This document shows, in pieces, positions 34,850 through 46,979 of a stretch of DNA of 64,000 bases. The notes below the pieces were generated by a model. The model saw only the letters and a program-made list of their open reading frames with translations. It did no database searches and was not told the origin of the DNA. How positions within the stretch are numbered: the first letter of the stretch is position 1; every line of letters begins with the position of its first letter. This DNA comes from Anodontia alba. Lineage: Eukaryota; Mollusca; Bivalvia; Lucinida; Lucinidae. A program made the position numbers and the translations under genes. The stretch spans positions 38,607,687 through 38,671,686 of the forward strand of contig OZ024823.1 of NCBI GenBank assembly GCA_964016985.1, in the 5' to 3' direction.

Positions 34850-36170
34850 TTTACGCTAAAAACATACCATTTTATACTCATAGGAATCCCCTCAATTATT
34901 CATTGTGGTGTATGTATTAGAACTGCCTCATCCTGACAATTCTAATGCACACTCACAATATATATTTTAGTTCAAAACTAACAAAAAAAAATGCTTTACC
35001 TGTTAGCACTCTCTGAGCAAATTTAGCAGATGACAAACTAAAACATTTCTTTCTTTTCCCAGGAAAAAGGGTTTAACACTTCATGCAAATTGTCACTTCT
35101 ATTTTGACCTTAATTAAGAAGAACTTTAGCACCAATTATATTCAATAATGTCAACATCATTTCCCACTAATATCTTTGTTGTTTTAGTACAACTAAATCA
35201 TTTCCTGTTTACCATTTGAGGAAATTTACTGTGCCAACTTTAACCCATTGTAGTCGGAAGACCCATAAAAGGGTAACTGACAAACAGTGCAGACCCAGAA
35301 CAGATGCCGCATCTGATCAGAGTCTCCACTGTTTGCAAATAGTTTAGCCATTTTTCTCTAGGAGTATGTAAATCTCATAGCTGGACATACCTAGAATTGA
35401 AATCAGACTCTTCCAATATATAGTGTGGGAGAGTCTATTCAGTCTACAATGGGTTAATCTCCTCTATTATCTAAATATAAAGAAAGATACCATTCATTTT
35501 GTCATCAGACAGACTACCAAAGGTTAAATGTGTTATATTTGGTTATGGTTCTGAGGTAGCCATTTATCCAGTATCTGTTACTGTCAAACCTGTCACAAAG
35601 GCCACCTGTATTAAGCAATTATCTGCCTTTAAAGGCCACAATTTCAGATCCTATTAAAAGCAAAGAAGTGGACATCTACCTGTATTAAGCAAGCACCTGT
35701 CTTAAGCAACCAGTTTTTGGCTTTCCCATAGAATCTTGCTTAACACAGGTTTGACTATATATCAGCTGCTTATCTGAATATAAGAAAAAGCAACACAATA
35801 GCTAGCTTCTAAACGTATTTGCCGTCTTTTATAGAAGAAGTGGTAAGAGTCGTGGCCCTTCTGCATCTGTCATCAGTAAACAATTCAATATCATAACTCT
35901 AGATTGAGGACAGTATTTATCATTTTCACACCAAAACATATCTAGTGGGTATTGTTATAACCCTTAGTATTGGGACTGATAGACCTTTGCAAACAGTGTA
36001 GACCCAGATCAGATGCCACAGAATGTGGCATCTGATCAGGGTCTACACTGTTTGCCATACATACAGCAATACTTCAGACACATCAACAGGTAGTAGAATG
36101 GACTATTTCAAATTTTAGGGCAAGTATGGTAAGTAGATAAGGTGCCCCAATGCTTAGGTTAAATATGGTA
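34850..36170. repeat. L-like, half F, H, unclassified, I
   Basis: 34850-34990 L-like; 35010-35110 half F; H 35240-35458 with TTAA ends and the hairpin GATGCCGCATCTGATC; 35560-35760 has CTGTATTAAGCAA repeated (loose tandem); I 35940-36170. Confidence 0.7.
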
Positions 36171-36250
36171 CTCATTGGAATTGACTCACTGAGGCAATTT
36201 CAATGAGTACCCACAAGATATGTTTTGGGGCAAAAATAACAAAAATCATC

Positions 36251-36462
36251 TTAACCCTTGTCAAGCTGAATAAATTAATATGCCACACCCATTTCTAATT
36301 TTCAGCCAATCAGATTACTTGATGCAAATTGTTGATATAAATTCGCATACTTAATGGCAAACTGCAGATCCAGTTCAGTTGGCTTCTTCAGAAGCCAACT
36401 GATCTGGATCTACACTGCTTGCAAAAGCAGGATATATCCGGTTTCAGCAGGACAAGGGTTAA
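36251..36462. repeat. Family D MITE, full length with TTAA edges
   Basis: TTAACCCTTGTCAAGCTGAA to AGCAGGACAAGGGTTAA; central GTTGGCTTCTTCAGAAGCCA. Size 212 bp. Confidence 0.92.
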
Positions 36463-36525
36463 TATTTCCTTCACCTGGGCCTATGATGAAGCAAAGCTCT
36501 TCCTTCTTCCTTTCAGCATGGTATA

Positions 36526-37147
36526 CGAGGGTCATGCAAAAAGTTCTGTCACTAATAGGCTTCCTTGGTTATATCCCAGGTATATTTTAAAATGCTTCAC
36601 TGCACTTGAATGGTGTGTTCAATAGCTAACGATACCCGTTTATTTCGTTCAAATTGCTTTCCAACTGACCAAGTTATTTCAAATTGAAATAGATGCAGTC
36701 ATATACACTGACCAATTTACTTGTTACAATAAGAAATGACCAAGCAAAGGATGGTCAGGAGTCCACCTTTTACATGACAACACCTCCTCTCATAAGTGTG
36801 AGGTTGTTAAGTCTTTTTTGGCTTCTGAAAAGGTGAAAGTTTTAAACCAACCACCTTATTCACCTGACCTGAGTCCCTGTGACTTCTTTTTATTTCCAAG
36901 GCTTAAGAAAATGCTTTCTGGAAATAAGTATACGTCTAGAAGTTATCTTGGCAGCGCTATTTATCAGTGTCTCCAACAGATGCCAAAAGAAGACTATTTA
37001 TCTGCTTTTCACGACTAGGTAAAAAGGTTACAAAAATGTGTTTCAGTAAAGGGGCAATACTTTGAAGGTTTTAATAAAAATATGTTTGATAAAACGTAGC
37101 ACTGAAGTAATCCGAACCCAGTGACAAAACTTTTTGCAGGACCCTCG
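36526..37147 (+). mobile_element. Internally deleted mariner element
   Basis: 622 bp flanked by TA (36524-36525, 37148-37149). Inverted ends CGAGGGTCATGCAAAAAGTT on the left and CGAGGGTCCTGCAAAAAGTT on the right. A + frame at 36818-37018 keeps the transposase end (P-P-Y-S-P-D-L-S-P-C-D-F-F-L-F-P), here with the third catalytic Asp intact; the N-terminal DNA-binding half and first acidic residue are deleted. Different family from 5394-6659. Confidence 0.9.
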
Positions 37148-37229
37148 TACGCAAACAGTAAAGACATAAGCCTCTCAGCAGGTTTATAATTTGACCAAAG
37201 GCCTTGCATTTTGCATGTAGATTATTTGG

Positions 37230-37690
37230 CTATAAATAATATACAGGAAAAACCATGGTCAAAAAATGAAGCTGTCATGGCAGGCCACGAAAATAAGACA
37301 ATGAAGTTTAATGCACATATTTTATAAACAGTGTATGGGGAAGACCGTGGTCAAAATGTATACCTGTCATATTACTAGTAACATTACTGGCAAAAGAACT
37401 TGGGAAATTGCTCTGAAAATACCACTGAAATGCTCAGTGAAGTCACTAGGCATTCCACTAGCGAGTCATGGCAGGCCATAAAAATAAGATAATGAAGTTT
37501 AATGCACATTATATAAATACTGTACAGGGAAATCCATGGTCAAAATATGTAGGCCATGGAAATAAGACAGTGAAGTTTAATGTACATGTTGTCACTTCAT
37601 TTTTTTCTTACACATAGCAAAATATTAACCATGCCAAATGATTTAATGAGCAAAATATTAACCATGCCAAATGATTTAATGTTTTACATC
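37230..37690. repeat. Irregular repeats with AAGTTTAATGCACAT
   Basis: GGCAGGCCA(C/T)GAAAATAAGA, ATGAAGTTTAATGCACATAT and CCATGGTCAAAAT recur three times at unequal steps, then a 39-bp exact duplicate (AACCATGCCAAATGATTTAA) at 37628-37680. Confidence 0.6.
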
Positions 37691-37930
37691 TCTTTCAATA
37701 TTATTTAATTCTTTTCCCTCTAGCGGCAATATTTGTTGTCTGCTGATAACCTTTGCAAACAGTTTGGACCCAGTTCAGGCCCGACAAAATGTCGGGCCTG
37801 ATCCGGATCCAAACTGTTTGCACTCTGATGGTATTCCTGAAAGATTTTTTTGAAACAGTTAATTTAAAAAAAAAATCCAGACGACAAAAAAGCATGCAAA
37901 ATTACCAAGCATGCAAAGAGTTAATATTCA
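37690..37930. repeat. Family Q MITE
   Basis: TTTGTTGTCTGCTG and CAGACGACAAAAAAG outer arms, inner GCAAACAGTTTGGACCCAG and hairpin GGCCCGACAAAATGTCGGGC. Second copy at 43190-43418. Confidence 0.85.
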
Positions 37931-38040
37931 TACTGTCACCTTATATTTTTCTTACAGATAGCAAAATATTAACCATGCCAAATGGTTTATTGTTTTACAG
38001 TGTGATAAGTGCTGTACAGTTACAAGATGAATTCCGCCTT

Positions 38041-38115
38041 TAGCTGGTTTCGAACCGGGGTCCTCTTGATCCAAAGTTCAGAGTATTATCCACTCAGCAA
38101 CACTGACACTTCACC
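38041..38115 (-). repeat. tRNA-like SINE head remnant
   Basis: On the minus strand an A-box-like TTGCTGAGTGGATAA and a perfect B-box GGTTCGAAACC sit about 35 bp apart, as in a tRNA-derived promoter. The acceptor stem does not pair, so it is a fossil SINE head rather than a tRNA gene. Confidence 0.55.
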
Positions 38116-38132
38116 ATGCCAAATGACTAAAT

Positions 38133-38341
38133 CTTAACTCTTGTTATGCTGAATAAATTTTGATGCCAGCCCACTTCTAACTGTCAGCCATTTGGTTTGC
38201 CTGATCCAGATTGCTGATAAAAATTCACAACTATACGACAAACGGTACAGATCCAAATCATTTGGCTTCTTCAGCCAACTGATCTGGATCTACACAATTT
38301 CCAAAGGCAAGGCATAACTGGGTTCAGCAGGACCAGGGTTA
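38133..38341. repeat. Family D MITE
   Basis: TTAACTCTTGTTATGCTGAA to CAGCAGGACCAGGGTTAA; degraded hairpin TTTGGCTTCTTCAGCC. Confidence 0.8.
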
Positions 38342-38399
38342 AAGCATTTTTATAATGAATGTTCATAGGTCCAGTTAAAGGATTATTCAGAAGATAATT

Positions 38400-38790
38400 T
38401 TGTTGTTTTTTTTTTTGTTGTCTTTTTCACCAAACATAAGAATATCCTGCAGGTACTCACTAGAATCACCAAAGTAGGCAATTCCAGTGAGACCTAGAGA
38501 TACATTTGGTGAAAAAATAACAAAAATTTCCCAAATTATTACATGTACCTCATTACATGGCTCCAGATAAGAGGGGGTTATTCACATAATATCTTTTCTT
38601 ATTTCTCCAAGAAAACTTATGTTGTGGGAACTCACTAGAAGTGCCTCAGTGAAATGCCTCACTGAGGCACTTCTAATTAATTCCCACATATGTTTTTGTT
38701 GGAAAATGAGAAAAATATCAGCACTTCAACTGAAAAAAGTGCCTTATCTGGAGTTATGCCTCAAATGTCACCTTATCTGGAACTATGAAA
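38400..38790. repeat. Family A-like MITEs
   Basis: 38410-38540 is a weak copy with GGTACTCACTAGAATC. 38560-38790 is clear: TCCAGATAAGAGGGGG to TTATCTGGAGTTATG with GCCTCACTGAGGC at the centre. Confidence 0.75.
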
Positions 38791-38885
38791 CTTATATATA
38801 ATGAATATTATGTCATGTGATTAATAGTTTAAAATGAATGAAACTAACATGATAAATAAAAGAATCCTTCAGCAAATGTAAAAAT

Positions 38886-39190
38886 TGGTGTAAGGTGAAT
38901 TCTTCAGCCAATGTAAAAAATATGTTCTGTGTAGGGTGAATTCTTCAGCAAATGTGAAAATGTATGTTCTGGGTAGGGTGAATTCTTCAGCAAATGTAAA
39001 AATATATGTTCTGTGTAGGGTGAATTCTTTAGCAAATGTGAAAATGTATGTTCTGGGTAGGGTGAATTCTTCAGCAAATGTGAAAATGTATGTTCTGGGT
39101 AGGGTGAATTCTTCAGCAAATATAAAAATATATGTTCTGGGTAGAGAGAATTCTTCAGAAATGTAAAAATGCTTGTTCTGGGAAGGGCGA
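38886..39190. repeat. 42-bp minisatellite, about seven units
   Basis: GTAGGGTGAATTCTTCAGCA, AATGTGAAAATGTATGTTC and TGG repeat at a 42-bp step. Since 42 is a multiple of three, both strands stay open and mimic repetitive proteins of 76-130 residues. Confidence 0.93.
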
Positions 39191-39890
39191 TTATAAAAGC
39201 AAATGAGCAAAGGCGAAAAACGCACCACCTGAAAGCTGCAGTACAAACATAAAACAAACATCGCAGGAGTGCTGGTATATAGGACTCATTCTTTCTGTGA
39301 CAACAAAAATGATAGGGCTGTTGCTAAGAGAATCCAGGAAAAAATAGTTCTGTTTAGTAAATGCCACAAAAATTTGGACAGCAAAACAATTGGACAGTAG
39401 TAAATCAGATTCCGTTCTTTCATAAAATTGGTAGCTTCCCTTTTCTAGATTAGTAACTCATAGTCTTAACTGTCCTAACTTTTAGGCATTTGCAAAAACA
39501 AACCTGACATTTCATTAGAATCAAGGAGGGATTATTGTCAGTCTTATACAGGATACATTGCAACAGACCAAATGGTATATTCAGACAATTACCAGTGATA
39601 TCAAATGCATCTGATTTTTTTTGAAAGCAAACAGATGCCAAGAATCTGTACATATCAGAGTTACCTTCAGCCCCTCAGCCCCAAGGTAGCCTCTTATTAA
39701 CAGCCCAGAGTGCACAAGGATAGCGCTGTGAAGAAGCTAATTTCTGTTTTCATATTTTTGCATTTTTGCAAAATGGGAAGGCATAAAGGGAAAAATCAAA
39801 ACGAATGTAAAATGCTAGCATTCAAAGCCAATAAACAGGTACTATTGCACAAAAGGAAACATATTAGCAAGGTGTCCTGTTCATACATAC

Positions 39891-40049
39891 AAATGTTAGT
39901 TATCGGAGTCAAGCACACCAGGCTGCAGCCTCGCACACAGCATTTTTGGTTTCCACGGCAATCTACATCTACCCGACACTGTGTGTCACATTTGCCATTA
40001 TGGTTTTTTACATTAACATATCTAGGACATTGCCCAGGCTTTGCAGGGT
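39891..40049 (-). CDS. Exon w10: WAP (four-disulphide core) domain
   Basis: 159 bp, phase 1-1, acceptor TTTTACAG, donor GTATGT. Reads D-P-A-K-P-G-Q-C-P-R-Y, then G-K-C-D-T-Q-C, D-V-D-C, K-C-C and G-C-S-L-V-C: eight cysteines in WAP order with the paired CC. It stands alone between long introns (8 kb below, 6.5 kb above) and is more divergent than w11, w13 and w15, with G-C-S where they have G-C-G. WAP domains are secreted protease-inhibitor or antimicrobial modules and are known from nacre proteins; function here is not shown. Confidence 0.92.
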
Positions 40050-40193
40050 CTGTAAAAATTATGTTCATACAATAACAAAAAATCATGCAGCTAACAACTA
40101 GAATTAGTTTATGATAGTTAATTATTTATGCATATTCATAATTAAGAGGTCAAATGTCTGTCACTTAGTAAACAGTAAAATGTCTTGAGTAAT

Positions 40194-40591
40194 TTAACCT
40201 TTAAAGCACTAATCAAAATGGCAGCAGATGACATTCTATTTTTTTTCATTTTTCTAAGAAAATATGGCTGGATATTTTATGTGAATCATCTGCCTAGCAG
40301 ATGATTAACATGAAATGTCAAACCTTATTTTCTCTAAAACAACAACAACAAAATTAGAATGTCACCTGACAGGCACTTTAACCCTTGTCCTGCTGCATAA
40401 ATTAAGATGCCATGCACTTTCCTAATTTTCAGCCAATCAGATTACTTGATCCAGACTGTTGATATAAATTCACATACTTGATGGCAAACAATGCAGATCC
40501 AGATCATTTGGCTTCTTCAGAAGCCAAATGATCTGGATCTACACTGTTTGCAAAGGCAGGACATATCCGAGTTCAGCAGAACTAGGGTTAA
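40194..40591. repeat. Family G and family D MITEs back to back
   Basis: G 40194-40383 with GCCTAGCAGATGATTAACAT; D 40379-40591 with ATTTGGCTTCTTCAGAAGCC. They appear to share a TTTAACCC junction. Confidence 0.85.
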
Positions 40592-40861
40592 GGTTTAAAC
40601 TGTATGAAAATGGACCAATACATAATAAAAGAGCTCTTATTACAACTATTGGCAAAAACAGTCCAGATCAGCCTGTACATCCACACAGTCTGACCAGTGC
40701 TTTTATTGTCTGCTTACAGTATACATGTAATTAGAACTGGTCAAATATATGGACATACAGCAAAGACTCTGATCAGATGTCAGATGTGCAGTCTGATCTG
40801 TGCCTTCACTATTTCTTTGTGCCATAACAACCTTTTTTTCATGTTCAGCTCAAATATTTAT

Positions 40862-41065
40862 TTAACCCTTTCATCCCTGAGCTTCTAAAATGGACTCTTC
40901 CATCTCTGAATTTGGACATGACCACTGTTGCAAAATAGGGATGCAAGTGAAAAATCAATAACAGAATGCAAACAGCATAGATCCTGATGAGACAGCCTGT
41001 TATGAGCCATCTCATCCATTCATCTGGATCTACACTGTTTGCAACAGATTCTTTTTTTGGTCTGC
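40862..41065. repeat. Family R MITE
   Basis: TTTAACCCTTTCATCCCTGA, TGAATTTGGACATG, then GCAAACAGCATAGATCCTGA and partner GGATCTACACTGTTTGC. Other copies near 11590 and 50160. Confidence 0.7.
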
Positions 41066-41689
41066 TGGGCTGAAATCATAGCTGAAGTCTACGCGTACTA
41101 AAAATTATTTCAATAACATCATCTTTCAACATACAACATGATGATATGAAACTGTTAGAGAATTAGGAAAATATGTAATATGGTTAATCATTAGTATGAT
41201 TTCAGGAATTTCTTGATGAAGAACTAATCTCCTATTTCCTGAACATATACAGGTGAACTTCAATGGCTCAAACATCTTTGGGACCATTGAAACTTATTCT
41301 AGATATGGGCAGTTCCAGCCACTGAGGGTTATTCATAGCACCCTGTCAGGATCAAGGCCAAGGGTGTAATTTAGGGATGTCTTTTCAATCTTCTATAAAA
41401 TAATGGTATGTTGAGTGTACTCATCAGAATTGCCTCGATGAGTACACACAACATATATTTTCATGATAAAATAAGAAAATTTCCCTAAAATATCCCAAAA
41501 TATTTGTTTTCTTGAACTATATGAAGAATTTCCAAGGGAATCAAAAACGAGTTTGAATCAGCCAGCAGTAAATGAGCGATCGCTGTTTGAGTCATTGTAG
41601 TTTTACTGTATAAGGAAATTCTGAGTGTCTTCTGTTATCTGAAATGGATATACCGTATTCGACCTAATTTCCCGCATCATGCGCTTAGG

Positions 41690-42410
41690 TTTTTTTAAAA
41701 TGACTAAGAAAACTTATGGTAAAATATGTATCCACTAGCACTAAGGTTACACTTAAAAAACTATCAGCGAAGGACTTATCTAATGATGCTTATGCGATGT
41801 TTTTTTTTCTTTCTGATTATCTTTATAAAAGCATATGTTAAGGGTACTCATTTGAATTGCATTGGCAAAGGACTTATCTAATGATGCTTATGTAGTGTTT
41901 TTTTTTTCTGATTATCTTTATAATAGCATATTTTATGGATACTCATTTGAATTGCATTGACAAGTTGATGCAATTCAAATGGGTACCCACAACATATGCC
42001 TTTATAAAGTAGATAAAACGTACACTGCCGTAATCTGAAGGCTACAGAATTGCTTGACTGTGCGCTTTTAGGGGTATGTGTGGTAATTAGGTCGAATATG
42101 GTATGTCATAGCTCTAGATATGAGGGGGTATCCAAATAAATATTTTTCTTAATTCTCCACAACATATATTTTTGTAGAGAAATAAAAAATACAAAGACAA
42201 CCCCCTTAATACCAACACTCGATACAACGACAAATTTCGTTATAATGACAATTTGACTGTCACTATACCTTTGCTTAAGAGGTAACATTTAAAGAATATT
42301 GCATCTAATACTTTTAAGTAACATATGTTTTGGATATTTGTTAGAACTGCTTCAGTGAGGCAATTCTAACAAATATCCAAAACATACGTTCTATGAGGAA
42401 ATTAGAACAA
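41690..42410. repeat. Family L (duplicated) and A-like fragments
   Basis: AAGCATATGTTAAGGGTACTC and a second half-copy (41875-41960) before the partner arm GGGTACCCACAACATATGCC; 42100-42410 holds A-like ends and a TGGATATTTGTTAGAACTGC hairpin. Confidence 0.65.
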
Positions 42411-42589
42411 AACAAAATCTTTCTTACATATCAATCTGCTCATTAATTATTCTGTACAACAGCAAATTCATTTTAATGGCACTGTCTTCAGGAACAAATG
42501 CTATTGTTGTAACAAGGGTTTACTGTATCAACACTTCTTTACTGAAGAGATAGTTTTACCTAGAACTATGAATGTTCCAAGAAATATAG

Positions 42590-43075
42590 CTGACTTTTGT
42601 TATCTCAAACTCCAAGGGACCAGAACTTTTGGTTTGAGATAACAGTAGTTAGAAATATCAGGAGTTGAAACATTCAGAACATACAACTAACTAAACCAGT
42701 ATTGCCATTAAGTTAGCTTGACTTAAAGGCTCCATAATCCTCAAAAATAGGCATTTCATTATCCAAGAAAGATTCAAAAAATTGATATATGATTATAAAA
42801 TGTAGCATCTGACAGCCTGTAAAATTTCAATTTGTCTCTCGTTGCCAACATTAATTCAGAGCTACGATAAAAAGTCATTTAATTTTTGATCCAGTTCAAA
42901 AACAAGACACTAACTGAAATTTTACAGGCTGTAAGATGCCACATTTTATAACCGTATTAATACCATATATCAATTTATTGAACCTTTCTTGGATAAAAAA
43001 ATGTCTACTTTTGAGGAATATGTAGTTTGGGTTATCAAAGCTTGAGGTAACAAGAGTAACCTGTACAATGTATCT
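42590..43075. repeat. Element with a large inner inverted repeat and pogo-like ends
   Basis: Outer TTTTGTTATCTCAAACTCC and GCTTGAGGTAACAAGAG; inner ATCCAAGAAAGATTCAA, TTATAAAATGTAGCATCTGAC and AGCCTGTAAAATTTCA recur inverted at 42900-43000. About 480 bp. Confidence 0.65.
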
Positions 43076-43189
43076 GGAAAAATGTATTTTCCCTTCAAAT
43101 GGTGTCTGCTGTACATTAGTATAGTACTTACAATATGCTTTTATCTTTTGTATATTTAATAAATAAATACCCAGTTGTCTAATTAACTC

Positions 43190-43842
43190 TTTCCCAGCTA
43201 GTGGTGACTTTTGTCGTCTGTTGAGAACCTTTGCAAACAGTTTGGATCCAAATCAGGCCCGACGTGTCAAGCCCGACAAAACGTTGGGCCTGATCTGGAT
43301 CCAAACTGTTTGACACCCTGCTGGTATTCCTGAAAGAATTGTTTTGAAAAAGTTAATTTTAAAAAAAATCCACAGACGACAAAAAAGTGTGCAAAATTAC
43401 CCAGCATGCAAAGAGTTAAAAAAAAACAACATGGAGAAGTCCCCATGGCGACTTCATAGCTCTAGTTAAGAAGGATATCCAGGTAAATATTTTTATTTTT
43501 ATTTCTCCATGAAAACATGTTGTGGGTATTCACTGGAACTGCCATGGAATGCCCATGTTTTCACATCACGAAAACACCCCAATATAATTTTGAACCCCTT
43601 AAACCTCACTTTTATATAGCGAAAGTGGGGTTTACAGGGGTATACATTATTTTTTTAATCTTGCTAAAAAAACATAGATTGTGAGTACTTGTTAGAACCA
43701 CCTCACTGAGGTGGTTCTAATGAGTACCCACAATCTATCTTTTGAGCAGGAATGTGAAAAATATCAGAATTTTTTATCTGAAAATGTTTCTTTTTTGGTT
43801 GTAAAATTTTCCGTATATTTGAATAGGCATGTTTTTGTAATG
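43190..43842. repeat. Q MITE, then A half with nested C MITE
   Basis: Q 43190-43418 has an extra hairpin base (GGCCCGACGTGTCAAGCCCG). 43440-43565 is one half of A; C follows at 43566-43842 (ATCACGAAAACACCCC to GGCATGTTTTTGTAATG). Confidence 0.75.
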
Positions 43843-43885
43843 ATTGGGAATATGGGCAGCACCATGTGAAAACATACCATTTTTC

Positions 43886-44119
43886 AGGGCCCAGTTGTTC
43901 AAAGTGTCGTTAGCTTAACGAGCTCATTAAGGGTCATTTCGTTAAATGTTTTAGCAGATTCAGTATACAATATTCTGATATTTTTTGCTGAAAAAATCTG
44001 AGTAGCTGAGCTACTCACATTTTTTCAGCAAAAAATTTCAGCATATTTGTGTATCCCTCAATGTAAATTTTAACGAATCGTTAACTAATGACATGGTAAG
44101 CTTTTAACAACTGGGCCCT
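43886..44119. repeat. Family B MITE
   Basis: AGGGCCCAGTTGTTCAAAG to TTTTAACAACTGGGCCCT; GAAAAAATCTGAGTAGC inner arms. Confidence 0.88.
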
Positions 44120-44810
44120 GGTCTTTGCAGTCCGTGATCATTTGATACTGAAGACTGCATTAATGCATTTATGTTTACCACAATTCTTTGGATTGGTCTA
44201 TTTCCAACAGCAGGGTGTCAGGTTAGTTTTAATTTTTTACTGTGTTTTACAGAAATTCCTGTATTTAATGCAAACAGTGTAGACACTGAACAGATGCCAC
44301 ATTCTGCATCTAATCTGGGTTGGCACTGTTTGCCAATTACCCTTTCAAGGGTTCCCAGACTAAAATAGGTTAACAAGCATCAAAGGAACTGATCAGAGAA
44401 GTTGGATGCACAGGCTGATTTGGGTGTTTGCTATTCAAATATATTTCTTAGGTTCTTTTTCACATGGCATCCCAGAAGGTACCGTATTTACCATATATAT
44501 TCGGACAGACAGGCCTGAGCAAACAGTATAGACCCAGATGAGACGCAGAATGCGGCGTCTCATCTGGGTCTACACTGTTTGCCACTCATCCAGCAATTTT
44601 TAGACACAACATCGGGTAGTGAATTGTACTGGTTCAAATTTTAGAACATATATGGTAAGGAGTTGAGGTGTCCGAATTCTTAGGGTAAATACGGTACATG
44701 ATGTTTATACAACGTCGCATAATGCTGATGTAACATCATCCAATGGATAAATGACGTTTATCCAACATCGCATTAATGTCGATGCAATGTCATGACCCCA
44801 CCCTACAACC
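44120..44810. repeat. H-related MITE, I MITE and a CGATGTTG-type palindrome
   Basis: 44165-44374 H-like end (GTGTAGACACTGAACAGATG, CTAAAATAGGTTAA). I 44490-44700 with GATGAGACGCAGAATGCGGC. 44700-44810 has repeated AACGTCGCATAATGCTGATG, as at 50380-50470. Confidence 0.7.
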
Positions 44811-44819
44811 TACAATACA

Positions 44820-45420
44820 ATTTCGATGAAGACATGTATTTTCATCTGTAACAGGTGTTTTGGAATCTTGCTGAATTAACTAGGGTTTTCAGAAATTCAG
44901 AATATTAATTTAGTGCACAAAATTCATTTACATGCAGACTGTCTGTCTGTCTTTCGGAAAATCAGGCTTCTGACACTTAAAAGATTTTCAGACACTCTGA
45001 CCATCCATGTTTATATTCAATAATGCTAATTATTTAAGCTTAATTGGTCGAAGCATCTACAATAACTTGAATGTGTATGGAGTTTGCATTTTCTGGTGGC
45101 AGACTGTACCAATATTGACATATTTGGTGCACAGTGATTTTTCACAGCATTATGCACTCTTGCACTCTTCATGATTTTGGCATACATCCAAACAAATGTT
45201 GCAGTCGCAGCAATGTGCATATCACCATATTTATGACGTAGGTGATCTTGTATAAACATCATGTGCCTGCATACATAAATATTTTCTGACTGAAATAAGC
45301 ATCTTGTCTAGACTTATACAGGCGTTAATTGTTTGTATGTTTAATTAAGTTTTATTATTTATATATTTTTGCTAAAATATCTTCTTAATTTTTTGTAATT
45401 TTCATCAAAACTCCTCTTGC
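44820..45420. other. Intronic stretch, nothing recognised
   Basis: A weak 78-residue minus-strand frame at 45026-45262 has no domain and no fitting splice pair. The rest is AT-rich without inverted repeats I can place. Confidence 0.4.
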
Positions 45421-45429
45421 TAAAAGTTG

Positions 45430-46204
45430 ATATACTTTCAGGGGAGGCAACTCTGTCAAACCAGTTTTGCCTCACTTCTGAAGAGTTCTCCTCTAAAAGG
45501 AAAGAATTTGCTCCCAAGGGGAATAAATTTCCTTTTAGAGTAGGGTAAATGTCCTAAAAATACAAACACTTTATTCTATACTATTTGACCTTTTTATGCA
45601 GCTGTTTCTTAAAATACTTAGTGGAAAGGCAAACAGTGTAGACCCTGATCAGACTGCTCCTTCAGGAGCAGTCTGATCTGGGTCTGCACTGTTTGCATGT
45701 CATTTTAATCAGACAGAAAATTTTAGGACATTTACCGTAGAACCCTTTTTGGAAAGGACCTGATGTGCAGAAAAGCAAACAGGAAATCACAAGATTTGTC
45801 TCCCTTATAAAATTTGGCGCAAAAACTACCAAGTGTGTCCCGTTTCTATAATCTTAGCCTGCTGGTGGTAAATTCTGCAAATAAGAAGGTGGGCTATTTT
45901 CTCATTTTTCCTAGAAAATAGGGCATGGAATTTCGTTTGAATTAACCTTAGAGGTGATTTAATAAAACACCTAGCCCTGTTTTGAGGAAAATGAAAGAAA
46001 AATATTTTAGCCCTTAAATCGCCAATCACAACTAAACCTGACAACATTTTTATTTTTATTTTTTTTTCAGAGAAAATAAGTTTTAACATTTCATGGGAAT
46101 CATCCGCTTGGCAGATGACTCACATGAAATGTTTAGATTGATTTTCTCTGAATTTTTTTTTTTAGAATGTCGTCTGCTACAAACTTTGCTTGATGATTTA
46201 AGGG
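45430..46204. repeat. P MITE with nested J MITE, half F, then G MITE
   Basis: P halves TTCAGGGGAGGCAACTCTG and TATAATCTTAG enclose J (45545-45740; GATCAGACTGCTCCTTCAGG hairpin, TTTAGGACATTTACCG end). Half F 45850-45995; G 46014-46204. Confidence 0.75.
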
Positions 46205-46223
46205 TACGAATGTTTTTTGTTAA

Positions 46224-46503
46224 TCATTACGAAAACACGCCTATTCAAATATACTGAAAAGTTAATCACCGAAAAATCGAAAATTTTCAGACAAAAAATT
46301 CAAATATTTTTCATATTTCTGCTCAAAACATAGATTGTGGATACTCGTTAGAACCGCCTCTGCGAGGCAGTTCTAACGAATGCCCACAATCTATGTTTTT
46401 GAGCAGAAATAAGAAAAATAATGTATACCCCTGTAAACCCCAGTTTTACTATATAAAAGTGGGTTTAAGGGGGTTAAAATTATATAGGCGTGTTTTCGTG
46501 ATG
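46224..46503. repeat. Family C MITE
   Basis: CATTACGAAAACACGCCTAT to ATAGGCGTGTTTTCGTGATG; GAACCGCCTCTGCGAGGCAG at the centre. 280 bp, just downstream of exon w9. Confidence 0.93.
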
Positions 46504-46585
46504 ATTTAAATGCAGTCAAGTTAGTACAGCTGATGCAATATCACAAAATATTTCACAATAAAAAAATGTAGCAATTTTAACAAAC

Positions 46586-46768
46586 CTGGAATTCTGTTCA
46601 TATATAGGGCACATCTCCTCTCACAAGCCTCTATACTTCCGAAGTTATTGGCGTTACCCTCGCATCCACCATAGACAAATTCTCGGCACACTCCAGCATT
46701 GTAGTCAAAGAAAAAGCGTGGTTTATATGACATACATCTTCCGCTGACCTGAGGTAGGCGGCAGATTT
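46586..46768 (-). CDS. Exon w9: Kunitz domain
   Basis: 183 bp, phase 1-1, acceptor GTTTTCAG, donor GTTTGT. Reads E-I-C-R-L-P-Q-V-S-G-R-C-M-S-Y-K-P-R-F-F-F-D, then F-V-Y-G-G-C, A-N-N-F, E-A-C and R-R-C: all six cysteines. P1 is Met. A short tail L-Y-M-N-R-I-P follows. It is the last Kunitz exon before the WAP/FN3 block; the intron below it is 6.5 kb and crowded with MITEs. Confidence 0.93.
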
Positions 46769-46979
46769 CTGAAAACATAAGATTACTAAATATTGAAATA
46801 TCAAGAAAAAAAATTAACCTGTCACATGCTGATATTTAAATTCTACATGTTAAAGGGTAACATATCTGAACAGTTTGAGACAGAATACAGCCCCTTTTTT
46901 TCTAAAATTATCTTTCAGAGCCTGATACGTCTTTTAACCCATCTTATCTTCTCAAGATCAGGAGTAGTACCTCTTTTGC

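Noticed and set aside
38041..38115. A tRNA gene on the minus strand
   Set aside because: A- and B-boxes are present but the acceptor and anticodon stems do not pair; treated as a SINE head.
38869..39261. Repetitive 130-residue minus-strand and 76-residue plus-strand proteins
   Set aside because: They are the 42-bp minisatellite read in frame; both strands stay open only because 42 is divisible by three.
45026..45262. 78-residue minus-strand ORF with several Cys and His residues
   Set aside because: No recognisable domain, no fitting splice sites in phase 1, and no paralogue in the window.
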